This document shows positions 31,263 through 39,825 of a stretch of DNA of 64,000 nt, one piece after another. Each line of letters opens with the position of its first letter. The stretch's first letter is position 1. The stretch is from Azospira oryzae. Its GTDB lineage: Bacteria; Pseudomonadota; Gammaproteobacteria; Burkholderiales; Rhodocyclaceae. The notes below the pieces were generated by a model. It ran no database searches and was not told where the DNA came from. It worked only from the letters and a program-made list of their open reading frames with translations. Where the stretch lies: assembly GCF_004217225.1 (NCBI RefSeq), contig NZ_SHKM01000001.1, positions 1,836,137 through 1,900,136 of the forward strand. Direction: 5' to 3'. A program made the translations under genes and the position numbers.

Positions 31263-32992
31263 AGGGCCTCCTTGCCGGCGTTGGAGCCGGCCACCTGCAG
31301 GGCCGCATCCTGGGGCACACCCAGGGTGCGCAGGGCGCCGCTCATGATGTTGGCAAAGGTGGGACCGGCCACGTCGCCGCCGAAGTGCTTGCCGCTGGAA
31401 GGCTCGTCGATCATCACGGCGACGATCAGGCGGGGGTCGCTGGCCGGGGCCAGGCCGACAAAAGAGGCCACGTACTTGCGGGCGTAGACGCCGCCTTCCA
31501 GCTTGTGGGCGGTACCGGTCTTGCCTGCCACCCGGTAGCCGGGGATCTGGGCCTTGGGCGCGGTGCCGCCGGGCTGCACCGCCATTTCCAGCATGGCCCG
31601 GACCTCGCGCACGGTCTGGGGCGAGAACACCCGCTCGCCCTTCACCGGATTGCCGTCGCCCTTGAGCAGGGTCAGGGGAATCAGCTCCCCGTCCCGGGCG
31701 AACACGGTGTAGGCCCGCACCATCTGCATCAGGGAAACGGAAATGCCATGGCCGTAGCTCATGGTGGCCTGTTCGATGGGGCGCCAGGTCTTCCACGGCC
31801 GCAGGCGGCCGCCCACTTCGCCGGGGAAGCCGAGCTTGGGCGCCTGGCCGAAGCCCAGGTTGTCGAACATGGTCCACATTTCCTCGGGCGGGAAGGTGCC
31901 TGCCACCTTGGCGATGCCCACGTTGGAGGATTTCTGGATCACCTGGGCCAGGGTCAGCAGGCCATGGGCGTGGGAGTCGGAAATGGTGGCGGTGCCGATG
32001 GTCAGCTTGCCCGGGGCGGTGTTGATGACCGAATCGAAACGGAACTTGCCCTTCTCCAGGGCCAGGGCCGCCGAGAAGGGCTTCATGGTGGAACCGGGTT
32101 CGTAGGTGTCGGTGACGGCGCGGTTGCGCAGCTGGGCGCCGGACAGGTTGGCCCGGTTGTTGGGGTTGTAGGTGGGCCAGTTGGCCAGGGCCAGGATTTC
32201 GCCGCTGCGGGCGTCCACCACCACGGCGCCGCCGGCCTTGGCGTCGTTGTCGTCCACCGCCTGCTTCAGCTGGGAGAAAGCCAGATACTGGATCTTGGAA
32301 TCCAGGGCCAGGGTGATGTCCTTGCCGTCCTGGGGCGGCTTCACCGAGCCCACGTCCTCGACGATCTGGCCGCGGCGGTCCTTGATCACGCTGCGGAAAC
32401 CGGGGCGGCCCAGCAGCTGGTCCTGGAAGGCCAGCTCGACGCCCTCCAGGCCCTTGTCGTCCACGCCGGTGAAGCCGACGATGTGGGCGGTCATGTCGCC
32501 GGAGGGGTAGTAGCGGCGGTATTCCTTGTTCTGGTGGATGCCCGGCAGCTTCAGGGCGGCGATGCGCTCCCCGGTGTCCGGCGGGATCTGCCGCTTCAGG
32601 TAGACGAAATTCTTGTCCTCGGCCAGGCGGCGGTTCAGCTCGCGGCCATCCATTTCCAGCATCTTGGCCAGGTTCTGGGACTGCTCCGGGGTCAGCTTGA
32701 CGTCCGCCGGGATGGCCCAGATGGAGCGCATGGGGGTGGACACGGCCAGCACGTCGCCGTTGCGGTCGGTGATGCGGCCCCGGGAGGCGGAGATTTCCAG
32801 CTCCCGGCGATAGCGGGACTCGCCCTTTTCCTGGAGGAAATCGTTGTTGATCACCTGCAGATAGAAGGAACGGCCGGCCAGAACGGCAAAGCCCCCGAGC
32901 AAGGCGAGGGCGGCGAGGCGGGAGCGCCAGGCGGGGAAAGCCAGCTGGAGCACCGGGCTTTCGGTGTAGCGGTGGCTGCGGGCCCGGGCCAT
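31259..32992 (-). CDS. ftsI: Septal peptidoglycan transpeptidase FtsI (PBP3)
   Basis: The 577-residue class B penicillin-binding protein crosslinks septal peptidoglycan with FtsW. One membrane segment (about 22-42) is followed by the PBP dimerisation domain and the transpeptidase domain. Active-site motifs are YEPGSTMKPFSAALALEKG (SxxK serine), KSSNVGIAKVA (SxN) and RVAGKTGTAHKLEGG (KTG). It starts one base after the ftsL stop region. Confidence 0.98.
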   Translation of the reverse strand: MARARSHRYTESPVLQLAFPAWRSRLAALALLGGFAVLAGRSFYLQVINNDFLQEKGESRYRRELEISASRGRITDRNGDVLAVSTPMRSIWAIPADVKLTPEQSQNLAKMLEMDGRELNRRLAEDKNFVYLKRQIPPDTGERIAALKLPGIHQNKEYRRYYPSGDMTAHIVGFTGVDDKGLEGVELAFQDQLLGRPGFRSVIKDRRGQIVEDVGSVKPPQDGKDITLALDSKIQYLAFSQLKQAVDDNDAKAGGAVVVDARSGEILALANWPTYNPNNRANLSGAQLRNRAVTDTYEPGSTMKPFSAALALEKGKFRFDSVINTAPGKLTIGTATISDSHAHGLLTLAQVIQKSSNVGIAKVAGTFPPEEMWTMFDNLGFGQAPKLGFPGEVGGRLRPWKTWRPIEQATMSYGHGISVSLMQMVRAYTVFARDGELIPLTLLKGDGNPVKGERVFSPQTVREVRAMLEMAVQPGGTAPKAQIPGYRVAGKTGTAHKLEGGVYARKYVASFVGLAPASDPRLIVAVMIDEPSSGKHFGGDVAGPTFANIMSGALRTLGVPQDAALQVAGSNAGKEAL

Positions 32993-32993
32993 C

Positions 32994-33263
32994 TCAGCGG
33001 CCTCCTGCAGGCACGTTGATCACCTTCGCCGGCTCCGGCGCATGCATGTGCAGCTTGTCCCGGGCGATTTTCTCGATGCGGGGATGGGTGGCCCAGGTGG
33101 ACAGTTCCAGCTGCAGCTGGCCCCATTCCACGTCCAGGCTGCGGGCCCGCTCCTGCTCCCCTTCCAGTTCCTGGAACAGCTTGCGCGCCTTGTGCTGGGA
33201 GGTGACCACGCCCAGGGCGCAGATCATGGCCGCCAGCAGCAGGAACAGGTTGAGGCGCAGCAT
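32994..33263 (-). CDS. ftsL: Cell-division protein FtsL
   Basis: An 89-residue bitopic protein: a membrane segment at about 3-21 (RLNLFLLLAAMICALGVVTS) followed by a periplasmic coiled-coil segment rich in Glu, Gln and Leu (HKARKLFQELEGEQERARSL). It forms the FtsQLB complex that activates FtsWI. Sequence conservation is low in this family, so length, topology and the rsmH-ftsL-ftsI position carry the call. Confidence 0.93.
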   Translation of the reverse strand: MLRLNLFLLLAAMICALGVVTSQHKARKLFQELEGEQERARSLDVEWGQLQLELSTWATHPRIEKIARDKLHMHAPEPAKVINVPAGGR

Positions 33264-33264
33264 C

Positions 33265-34224
33265 TCAGGCCACCTTCCGGCTCAGGGGCACTGCGGTGCG
33301 TTCCGCCACGCGCATGATGGCGCTGCGGGAACGGGGATTGGCCGCCACTTCCTCCCGGGAGGCCCGCACCGCCTTGCCCATCAGCACCAGGGTCGGCTGG
33401 GGCAACTGGTCGGCGCGCAGGGGCAGGCCCTTGGGCAGGTGACTGGCAGGCTCGGCTTGGTCACGCAGGAAATTCTTGACGATGCGATCCTCCAGGGAAT
33501 GGAAGGAAATCACCGCCAGTCGGCCGCCGGGCTTGAGCAGCGCCAGGGCCTGGGAGAGGGCTAGCGAGAGCTCCTGGAGCTCTTGATTGATATGAATCCG
33601 TATAGCTTGAAAGCTTCGCGTCGCCGGGTCCTGACCGGGCTCGCGGGTCCGCACGGCTTCAGCGACGAGCGCGGCAAGCTGCCTTGTGGTTGCAACAGGC
33701 CGCTCGGACCGAGCAGCCACAATCTTCTTTGCAATCTGCTTAGCAAACCGTTCTTCCCCATAGTCCCTTATAACCTCCGCAATTTCCGTCTCATCGGCGC
33801 GGGCCAGCCATTCCGCGGCGGTTTCGCCCCGGGTGGTGTCCATGCGCATGTCGAGAGGGGCATCGAATCTGAAGCTGAAGCCCCGCTCTCCCTCATCGAT
33901 CTGGGGCGAAGACACTCCGATATCCAGGAGCACCCCGTCCACCAGCCCGATTCCCTGTTGCTGCAACACCTCCCCCATCTCGCTGAAAGGGGTGTGATGC
34001 AGCGAAAAACGCTTGTCCTGGATCGCCGCCCCGGCCGCGATGGCCCGGGGATCCCGATCGAAAGCCACCAGCCGCCCCTCGGGCCCGAGGGACTCGAGGA
34101 TCAGCCGGCTGTGCCCGCCGCGGCCGAAAGTGCCGTCCACATAGACGCCCCACGGGTCAACGCGGAGGGCCGTCACCGCTTCCTGCAGGAGCACGGTGAC
34201 GTGGGTACTACGTTCGGTGGTCAC
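33265..34224 (-). CDS. rsmH: 16S rRNA (cytosine(1402)-N4)-methyltransferase
   Basis: The 319-residue RsmH (MraW) methylates N4 of C1402 in the 16S decoding centre; RsmI, encoded at 38.0-38.9 kb, methylates the 2'-OH of the same nucleotide. The start is GTG at 34224, overlapping the mraZ stop (GTGA). Motifs: [32 protein letters not shown] (SAM loop), [31 protein letters not shown] and [18 protein letters not shown] short stretch near 33,560-33,780 has poorer GC at third positions than its surroundings but stays in frame. Confidence 0.97.
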   Translation of the reverse strand: MTTERSTHVTVLLQEAVTALRVDPWGVYVDGTFGRGGHSRLILESLGPEGRLVAFDRDPRAIAAGAAIQDKRFSLHHTPFSEMGEVLQQQGIGLVDGVLLDIGVSSPQIDEGERGFSFRFDAPLDMRMDTTRGETAAEWLARADETEIAEVIRDYGEERFAKQIAKKIVAARSERPVATTRQLAALVAEAVRTREPGQDPATRSFQAIRIHINQELQELSLALSQALALLKPGGRLAVISFHSLEDRIVKNFLRDQAEPASHLPKGLPLRADQLPQPTLVLMGKAVRASREEVAANPRSRSAIMRVAERTAVPLSRKVA

Positions 34225-34670
34225 AGAACAATGCCCTCGAAACTGGCGAGAGCCTCAGGATCCTGGAGCGCCGCCAGGGCCAGCTCGTTCTGCTTGGCCC
34301 AGGAGTCCTCGCTCCAGATTTCAAAGTGGTCCCCCATGCCCACCAGCATCACCTGTTTGTCCAGCTTGGCCAGGGAACGCAGGGCGGGAGGGAGAAGAAG
34401 ACGTCCGGTGGAGTCGGCTTCCTGGACGGAAGCGGTCCCCAGGATCACCCGGCGCACCGCGGCGGTGGCGGGATTCATGGTGGCGATCTTGGACAGCTTG
34501 TCGGCGATGGGCTGCCATACCGACTCGGGATAGACCTTGAGGCAACCGTGGGGGTGGTAATTGACCACCAGGCGGCCGGCGGAATTGAGGGCGAGTTCGG
34601 GCCGGTGACGTGCTGGCACAGCCAGCCGCCCCTTCGCATCCAGACTCAGCGTATCCGCCCCTTGAAACAT
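34221..34670 (-). CDS. mraZ: Transcriptional regulator MraZ
   Basis: The 149-residue MraZ has two SpoVT/AbrB-like halves, each with the family DxxGR core ([23 protein letters not shown] and [17 protein letters not shown]). The ATG at 34670 gives the conserved MFxG start and has GGGGAAG upstream; the longer frame overlaps the operator. MraZ binds repeats in its own promoter and represses the dcw operon; four matching repeats lie just upstream. Confidence 0.96.
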   Translation of the reverse strand: MFQGADTLSLDAKGRLAVPARHRPELALNSAGRLVVNYHPHGCLKVYPESVWQPIADKLSKIATMNPATAAVRRVILGTASVQEADSTGRLLLPPALRSLAKLDKQVMLVGMGDHFEIWSEDSWAKQNELALAALQDPEALASFEGIVL

Positions 34671-34723
34671 GACTTCCCCTGGTTTCCCCCGAGGTCCTTC
34701 GGCAGGCGGGAGGATTTCGCTCA

Positions 34724-34786
34724 CTCCACAATTCACCACCGAACACCACGTTTCACCACTTTAGTGCACTCAAACCTTAGCGTCAA
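34724..34786 (-). promoter_or_regulatory. mraZ (dcw) promoter with four MraZ boxes
   Basis: On the minus strand TTGACG (34781-34786), a 17-base spacer and TAAAGT (34758-34763) form a good sigma-70 promoter. From the -10 onward come GTGGTG, GTGGTG, GTGGTG and GTGGAG at exactly 10-bp steps (34754-34759, 34744-34749, 34734-34739, 34724-34729). This is the phased direct-repeat design known for MraZ operators; the first box overlaps the -10, so binding should block RNA polymerase. Confidence 0.85.
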
Positions 34787-35002
34787 TGGGGAAATGGCAT
34801 TTTTTTCTTTTGCGACAAGGGCTTACAGCGCTTTCTGACAAAATTTTACAGAAAAAATTTCCTTAAAAATCAATATTGATACAAATCAAACTGAAAGTAC
34901 TTTATTAGGAGTTGAAGGGCGCAATCCGCCCTCCGGGCATCCCATGCCATCGGAGTGACAGGCAAAACGACGAGCGCAAGAAAGAAGGATGGGGACAAGC
35001 TG
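34787..35002. other. Noncoding gap between rnpB and mraZ
   Basis: About 215 bases without a convincing gene. The part from 34795 to 34905 is strikingly A/T-rich for this genome and may be an UP-like or curved element upstream of the mraZ promoter. A small GGGCG/CGCCC hairpin lies at about 34917-34931. Short frames here have atypical codon use. Confidence 0.5.
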
Positions 35003-35028
35003 AAAAAACGACGGGCGAACGCCTGCCG
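35003..35028 (-). terminator. Intrinsic terminator of rnpB
   Basis: On the minus strand CGGC, one mismatch, GGC, loop GTTC, GCC, GTCG, followed by six T. It lies about 40 bases after the RNase P RNA 3' end. Confidence 0.75.
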
Positions 35029-35068
35029 GCCCCGGCCACGGGCGGGGGTCTGGGAAATACGGGAAGGG

Positions 35069-35505
35069 ATGTGAAGCTGGCCGATAAGCCGGGTTCTGTT
35101 GGGCGTTGGAGGCGAACCTCCGCCGCCTGGCAGCCATTCCTCTAGGCGCCGTGTTACCACGGCGCTCAAGCAGCCTACCCGGGAGCAGCGCGAGCCACGC
35201 CTGATGCTCCCCTATTTGGCCTTGCTCCGGATGGGGTTTACCGTGCCGTCTGTGTCGCCACAGCCGCGGTGGGCTCTTACCCCGAACCGGCTTGCGCCGG
35301 CCCGTCCGGACCTGAGGTCCGGCCACCGTTTCACCCTTGCCTGATCCCCGGTTTGCACCGGAGCCATCGGCGGTCTGCTCTCTGTTGCACTTTCCGTCGC
35401 CTTCGCCTTGCGGCTTATAGCGCCTGGCCGTTAGCCAGCATCCCGCTCTATGGAGCCCGGACTTTCCTCTCGGTACGAATACCCAGCGGCTGCCTGGCCA
35501 GCTTC
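35069..35505 (-). ncRNA. rnpB: RNase P RNA, class A
   Basis: The catalytic RNA that trims tRNA 5' leaders. The 5' end GAAGCTGGCCAGGCAGCCGC matches the conserved start of bacterial RNase P RNA (P1/P2), and the 3' end AACCCGGCTTATCGGCCAGC pairs back with it. Inside are the conserved GAGGAAAGTCCGGGCTCCATAG region and ACAGAGAGCAGACC-like core stretches. A TATAAT -10 lies eight bases upstream and a terminator follows. Ends are estimated by homology; at ~437 nt it is longer than the ~377 nt of E. coli. Confidence 0.95.
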
Positions 35506-35513
35506 ACCCCGCC

Positions 35514-35519
35514 ATTATA
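35514..35519 (-). promoter_or_regulatory. rnpB -10 box
   Basis: A perfect TATAAT on the minus strand, eight bases before the predicted rnpB start. It overlaps the stop codon of the preceding DUF3025 gene. The -35 is not clear. Confidence 0.7.
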
Positions 35520-36330
35520 CGGGCTTGGCGCGCCGCCCCGGACGGAATTGCCAGGTATCGGCGTAATAGTCCGGATTTTCGTTGTCCGGGGTTACCCCGG
35601 GCAGGCCCAGCAGCGGCAGGGGCTGCAGCTCCCGGGGCCGGCCGTGGTGGCCGGCGGCCAGCTCAGTCGCCAGGCGCGCATCCAGGGCCGAGAGGTCGCC
35701 CCGGTCCACCGCCGCCAGGACTGCCGCATCCACCTCGTAGAGAACCGCCTTGGCCGTCAGCCCGCGAAAAGGCGCGAGCAGGGATTCATAGGTGGCGTGG
35801 CCGAACACCACCACCCGCAGGGAAACGGCCAGGTCCGCCCGGCGCTGCCAGAACAGTTCCTGCCAGCGGAACTCCCGCAGCAGCTGCAACAGGGAAGGAT
35901 CGCTGGACAGCACCAGGGCGCCGCACTCATCGAAATGGGTCATGGCATCCCGGGCGCCGCCGCGCCCACTCCCCGGGGCACCGTCCCCGGCTGCCGCCAG
36001 GGCCTGCAGGTGGCGGCCGTTGATGGCCTGCTTGCTCAGGGGAAAGGCACACCACACCAGGGCGTTGAAGAAGTCGTGCCAGTTGTCGGGCCGGGTTTCC
36101 ACCTGGCCGTTGGCGCCGATGCGCGCCTCGTAGCCCAGGCCGTCGTCCCGGGGCGGCGGAAAACTCAGAGGATGGCCGGTGGCCGAGCGCAACCCCAGAC
36201 CGGCCGCCAGCGCCGTCAGGCCGGCCAGGGCGGCGGCATCGGGCACCGGCGGCCAGGGCGGCTGCAGCCGCGCCAGCCAGGGAGCCAGGGGCGCGAAGAG
36301 GGGATTGGCGTAGGGAGCCGGCCGGCTCAC
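35515..36330 (-). CDS. DUF3025 family protein
   Basis: A 271-residue protein of unknown function. The family hallmark is DNWHDFFNALVWCAFPLSKQAINGRHLQAL, with MTHFDECGALVLSSD and VVVFGHATYESLLAPFRGLTAKAVLYEV after it. It has no signal peptide or membrane segment. I chose the GTG at 36330, which overlaps the upstream lipoprotein gene stop by four bases (GTGA); the frame upstream of that is inside the lipoprotein gene. Its stop lies in the rnpB -10 box. Confidence 0.88.
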   Translation of the reverse strand: MSRPAPYANPLFAPLAPWLARLQPPWPPVPDAAALAGLTALAAGLGLRSATGHPLSFPPPRDDGLGYEARIGANGQVETRPDNWHDFFNALVWCAFPLSKQAINGRHLQALAAAGDGAPGSGRGGARDAMTHFDECGALVLSSDPSLLQLLREFRWQELFWQRRADLAVSLRVVVFGHATYESLLAPFRGLTAKAVLYEVDAAVLAAVDRGDLSALDARLATELAAGHHGRPRELQPLPLLGLPGVTPDNENPDYYADTWQFRPGRRAKPV

Positions 36331-36836
36331 TGCTGGGTCGGCGCGGGCGCGGCGGGAGCCGTTGCGGCGGGTTCCGTGGCGGGGGCCGGCACCGCTTCCG
36401 CCGCCGCAGCCGGCGGCGTGGCGGGCTTGGGTTCCGGGGTGAAGACGAAGCGGTCGCCCTTCTCCTCGAACACGCCCACCTTGTCGCCCAGACCTTCCTG
36501 GGGGGCCGCCGCCAGCTTCTGGAAGCCCTTGCAGGTCTGGGTTTCGGTGAGGAAATAGGCCTCGCCCTGCTTCAGCACGAAGGTGCCGGGACCGGGCTGC
36601 CACAGCTCGACCCTGGTGTTGCGGGGAGCCGGATTGAGCAGGTGGATGCGCTGGCAGTCCGGCAGGCGGGCGGCGATGACGGCGAACTTCACCGTCTTCT
36701 CCCAGAAGAAGTTCTGCTCCCGGGAGACGCTGATGGCGTGATCGCGGCCATCGATGCGATAGGCGGCGGCGTCATTGATGCAGCCGGCCAGCAGGGGCAG
36801 GGACAGCAGGGGCAGGAGCAGCAGGGGCTTCTTCAT
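36327..36836 (-). CDS. Putative lipoprotein with Pro/Ala-rich tail
   Basis: A 169-residue protein with a lipoprotein signal (MKKPLLLLPLLSLPLLAGC, lipobox LAGC) so it should be acylated and membrane-anchored in the envelope. The mature part has two further Cys (DCQRIH, QTCKGF) that could pair, and ends in a low-complexity Ala/Pro/Glu tail. I chose the ATG at 36836, nine bases from GAGG; an ATG at 36845 touches that site. Function unknown. It lies upstream of, and coupled to, the DUF3025 gene. Confidence 0.8.
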   Translation of the reverse strand: MKKPLLLLPLLSLPLLAGCINDAAAYRIDGRDHAISVSREQNFFWEKTVKFAVIAARLPDCQRIHLLNPAPRNTRVELWQPGPGTFVLKQGEAYFLTETQTCKGFQKLAAAPQEGLGDKVGVFEEKGDRFVFTPEPKPATPPAAAAEAVPAPATEPAATAPAAPAPTQQ

Positions 36837-36875
36837 GGCAGGCATCCTCGGGGAAGCGGTGGCGCAGTCGGGTCG

Positions 36876-37910
36876 TCAGGCGACGAAGGTCCAGGGCAGG
36901 CTCTCGCCGGCCCGCAGGGGGGTCAGGCTGTCGCCGCTCAGGTAGGCCAGGCTGGCAGGCACGGCCTGGGCCTTCTTTTCCAGGGTGATCTTGCCGCTGT
37001 TGCGCGGCAGGCCGTAGAAGTCGGCGCCGTGGAAGCTGGCGAAGCCCTCCAGCTTGTCCAGGGCACCCGCATTGTCGAAGGCCTCGGCATACAGCTCCAT
37101 GGCATGCAGGGCGGTGTAGCAGCCGGCACAGCCGCAGGCCGCCTCCTTGGCGCCGGTGGCGTGGGGCGCCGAGTCGGTGCCGAGGAAGAACTTGGGATTG
37201 CCGGAGATGGCCGCCTGCACCAGGGCCTGGCGGTGGGTCTCGCGCTTCAGCACCGGCAGGCAGTACCAGTGGGGGCGCACGCCGCCCTGGAAGATGGCGT
37301 TGCGGTTGTAGAGCAGGTGGTGGGCGGTGATGGTGGCGCCGATGCTGGCGCCGCTCTCGGCAACGAAGGCCGCCGCGTCGGCGGTGGTGATGTGCTCGAA
37401 CACCACCTTGAGGCCGGGGAAGTCCTTCAGCAGGGGCATCATGACGGTATCGATGAAAGCCTTTTCCCGGTCGAAGAGATCGATGGCCGGATCGGTGACT
37501 TCACCGTGCACCAGCAGGGGCAGGCCCCGCTTTTCCATCTCGGCCAGGGCCGCCGAGCACTTGGCCAGGCTGGTGACGCCGGCGTCGGAATTGGTGGTGG
37601 CGCCGGCGGGGTACAGCTTGACCGCCTTGACGAAGCCGGAGGCCACGGCGGCGGCGATTTCGCCGGCCGGGGTGTTGTCCGTCAGGTACAGGGTCATCAG
37701 GGGCTCGAAGCTCATGCCGGCCGGCAGGGCCGCCAGGATGCGCTGACGGTAGGCGGCCGCCTGCTCCACCGTGGTCACCGGCGGCTTCAGGTTGGGCATG
37801 ACGATGGCCCGGGCGAACTGGCGGGCGGTATGGGGCAGCACGGCGGCCAGGGCTTCGCCGTCGCGCAGGTGCAGGTGCCAGTCGTCGGGACGGGTGATGG
37901 TGATTTGCAT
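36876..37910 (-). CDS. pyrC: Dihydroorotase
   Basis: The 344-residue class II dihydroorotase closes carbamoyl-aspartate to dihydroorotate in pyrimidine synthesis. The binuclear zinc site is visible as [14 protein letters not shown] (HxH), later [15 protein letters not shown] (carboxylated Lys), [21 protein letters not shown] and [37 protein letters not shown] (catalytic Asp). Full length. The transcript probably continues into the lipoprotein gene 40 bases downstream. Confidence 0.97.
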   Translation of the reverse strand: MQITITRPDDWHLHLRDGEALAAVLPHTARQFARAIVMPNLKPPVTTVEQAAAYRQRILAALPAGMSFEPLMTLYLTDNTPAGEIAAAVASGFVKAVKLYPAGATTNSDAGVTSLAKCSAALAEMEKRGLPLLVHGEVTDPAIDLFDREKAFIDTVMMPLLKDFPGLKVVFEHITTADAAAFVAESGASIGATITAHHLLYNRNAIFQGGVRPHWYCLPVLKRETHRQALVQAAISGNPKFFLGTDSAPHATGAKEAACGCAGCYTALHAMELYAEAFDNAGALDKLEGFASFHGADFYGLPRNSGKITLEKKAQAVPASLAYLSGDSLTPLRAGESLPWTFVA

Positions 37911-38012
37911 GGAAGTTCTTCGTCAAAGGGCCTTGCGGCTGATAAACGTAATTTTAGCTGCCGCCCTGCCCCACTGTCTGTAGGGACTTGGCGGGCCGCT
38001 GCGGCGGTCGCC

Positions 38013-38855
38013 TCAGCCGGCGTCCTTGAGGGCCAGGGCCTTCTGGTACAGCTCGTTCTTGGAGGCGCCGGTGATTTCGGCGGCCAGCTTGGCGCACTGC
38101 TTCACCGGCAGGCCTTCCGCCAGCAGCAGCCGGAGGACGCGCTCGCCGGCGCCGTCGTCCGCATCCTCCGGCGCGCCCTCCACCAGCAGCACGAACTCGC
38201 CGCGCTGGCGGTTGGCGTCGGCCTGCAGCCATTCCAGGGCCTCGCCCAGGGGACAGGCGTGAATGGTCTCGAACAGCTTGGTCAGTTCCCGGGCGAAGAC
38301 GATGGTGCGCTCGGGGCCGAAGGCGGCGGCCAGGGCCTCCACCGATTCCAGTACCCGGTGGGGCGCCTCGTAGAAGACCAGGGTATAGGGCAGGGCCGCC
38401 AGGGCTTCCAACTCCTTCTGGCGCTGGCCGGCCTTGGCCGGAAGGAAGCCGTAGAAGAGGAAATGGGGAGCCATCAGGCCGGAGGCGGAGAGGGCCGTCA
38501 CCGCGGCGCAGGCGCCGGGCAGGGGCACCACCTTGAAGCCCGCCTCCCGCACCCGGGCGACGATGCGGGCGCCGGGATCGGAGACGGCGGGCGTGCCGGC
38601 ATCGGAGACCAGGGCCACGGCCTCGCCGGCGGCCAGCTTGTCGATGACGCCCTGGGCGGCCTGTTCCTCGTTGTGCTGGTGGGCCGGCAGCAGACGGGCG
38701 CCGCTGCCGAAGTGGCGCAGCAGGGGCTGGCTGTGACGGGTGTCCTCGGCGGCGACCCAGGGCACGGCCTTGAGCACCTCCACGGCGCGCAGGCTCATGT
38801 CCTGGAGATTCCCCAGGGGGGTGGGGACCACATACAATGCAGATTCAATTGTCAT
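38013..38855 (-). CDS. rsmI: 16S rRNA (cytidine(1402)-2'-O)-methyltransferase
   Basis: The 280-residue tetrapyrrole-methylase-fold enzyme methylates the ribose of C1402, the partner of RsmH. Signatures are [64 protein letters not shown] and [20 protein letters not shown]. The start is the ATG at 38855, preceded by an in-frame TTG. It is divergent from yraN, as in many proteobacteria. Confidence 0.96.
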   Translation of the reverse strand: MTIESALYVVPTPLGNLQDMSLRAVEVLKAVPWVAAEDTRHSQPLLRHFGSGARLLPAHQHNEEQAAQGVIDKLAAGEAVALVSDAGTPAVSDPGARIVARVREAGFKVVPLPGACAAVTALSASGLMAPHFLFYGFLPAKAGQRQKELEALAALPYTLVFYEAPHRVLESVEALAAAFGPERTIVFARELTKLFETIHACPLGEALEWLQADANRQRGEFVLLVEGAPEDADDGAGERVLRLLLAEGLPVKQCAKLAAEITGASKNELYQKALALKDAG

Positions 38856-38875
38856 CAATACTCGCGAGCCGGACC

Positions 38876-39280
38876 GTGAACACAGGCGCCAAAGATACCA
38901 CGGCAGCAGCCCCCTCCCCCGCCCGGGACCCGCGGCAGGCCGACGGCAGCCTGGCCGAGGCGCGGGCCGCCGCCTGGCTGGAGGGCCGGGGACTGAAGGT
39001 CCTAGCGCGCAACTACCGGGTCAGGGGCGGCGAAATCGACCTGGTCTGCCGCGACGGCCGCACCACGGTCTTCGTTGAGGTGCGCCTGCGCCGCAACGGG
39101 GATTTCGGCGGCGCCGCCGCCAGCATCACCCGGAAGAAGCAGCAGCGCCTGATCCTGGCGGCCCGCCACTGGCTGCAGGAACAGGGCGACAGCGCCTGCC
39201 GTTTCGACTGCGTGCTGTTGCAGGGCGAGGCGGCGAGCGCCCCCTTGGAATGGCTCAAGAATGCCTTCGACGCCGATTAG
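38876..39280 (+). CDS. YraN family (UPF0102) endonuclease-like protein
   Basis: About 134 residues with the restriction-endonuclease-like UPF0102 core: [48 protein letters not shown]. The GEIDLV and FVEVR acidic/lysine-type positions resemble a nuclease site, though here the usual FVEVK lysine is an Arg. Function is not established. An ATG at 38837 is in frame, but codons 38837-38875 include CAA, TTG, TCA, TCA and ATA, unlike this genome, and overlap the rsmI start, so I prefer GTG 38876. Confidence 0.85.
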   Translation: MNTGAKDTTAAAPSPARDPRQADGSLAEARAAAWLEGRGLKVLARNYRVRGGEIDLVCRDGRTTVFVEVRLRRNGDFGGAAASITRKKQQRLILAARHWLQEQGDSACRFDCVLLQGEAASAPLEWLKNAFDAD

Positions 39281-39638
39281 GGCCTTCCTGCTCTCGTGCC
39301 TGCTGCTGGCGGCGCCGGTGGGGGCCGCCGAGGTGCGCATCCTGGTGCAGAGTTCGCCCCTGGCCGGCAGCCAGTATTACGGCAGCGACACCCTGTGGCC
39401 GGCCATGGCCGTGGGCGATCCCCTGACCCTGCACCGGGAACCGGACAATCCCCACGATCCCCGGGCGGTGCGGGTGGAGTGGCGCAAGGCCAAGCTGGGC
39501 TACCTGCCCCGGGCGGAAAACGCCGCCGTGGCCGCCGCCCTGGACCGGGGCGAAGTGCTGGAGGCCCGCATCAGCCGCCTCACCCGCCACAAAAATCCCT
39601 GGCGGCGGGTGGAGGTGCAGGTGTGGGTACGCCTGTAA
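39261..39638 (+). CDS. Secreted HIRAN-domain protein
   Basis: A 125-residue protein with a signal peptide ([24 protein letters not shown]) and then a HIRAN-like domain: [70 protein letters not shown]. The D-N-P-H-D-x-x-A-V and LGYLPR elements are the family core. HIRAN domains usually bind damaged or 3' DNA ends inside cells, so export is unexpected. It overlaps the yraN end by 20 bases. Confidence 0.82.
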   Translation: MPSTPIRAFLLSCLLLAAPVGAAEVRILVQSSPLAGSQYYGSDTLWPAMAVGDPLTLHREPDNPHDPRAVRVEWRKAKLGYLPRAENAAVAAALDRGEVLEARISRLTRHKNPWRRVEVQVWVRL

Positions 39639-39825
39639 AGCGCAGCGGGAGCGACACCGCCCGGAGGCATGGCCCGGGAGGCAGCAAAGACGGCCATCCC
39701 CAGCGCGCCATGTCGCCAAAGCCCATGCCTGCTGCCTCTCCAGCCCCCCCTGAAAACGACAAGGGCACAGACCCACCATCTCGGTGACCTCTGTGCCCTC
39801 TGTGGCCAACGCTTTTAAAGCAGCG
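39639..39825. other. Intergenic hairpin region between HIRAN gene and tyrS
   Basis: A convergent gap. AGGGCACAGA and TCTGTGCCCT (about 39762-39799) form a perfect 10-bp stem with an 18-base loop, without a T-run; it may be a bidirectional terminator. GAGGCAGCA/TGCTGCCTC, 40 bases apart, is a weaker inverted repeat. Confidence 0.4.

Noticed and set aside
34870-35169. 99-codon minus-strand frame between rnpB and mraZ
   Set aside because: It runs through the 3' end and terminator of RNase P RNA; codon use is unlike coding sequence.
36642-38879. 745-codon plus-strand open frame opposite pyrC and rsmI
   Set aside because: Spans two real genes and their gap in antisense; low-complexity Gly/Gln/His composition.
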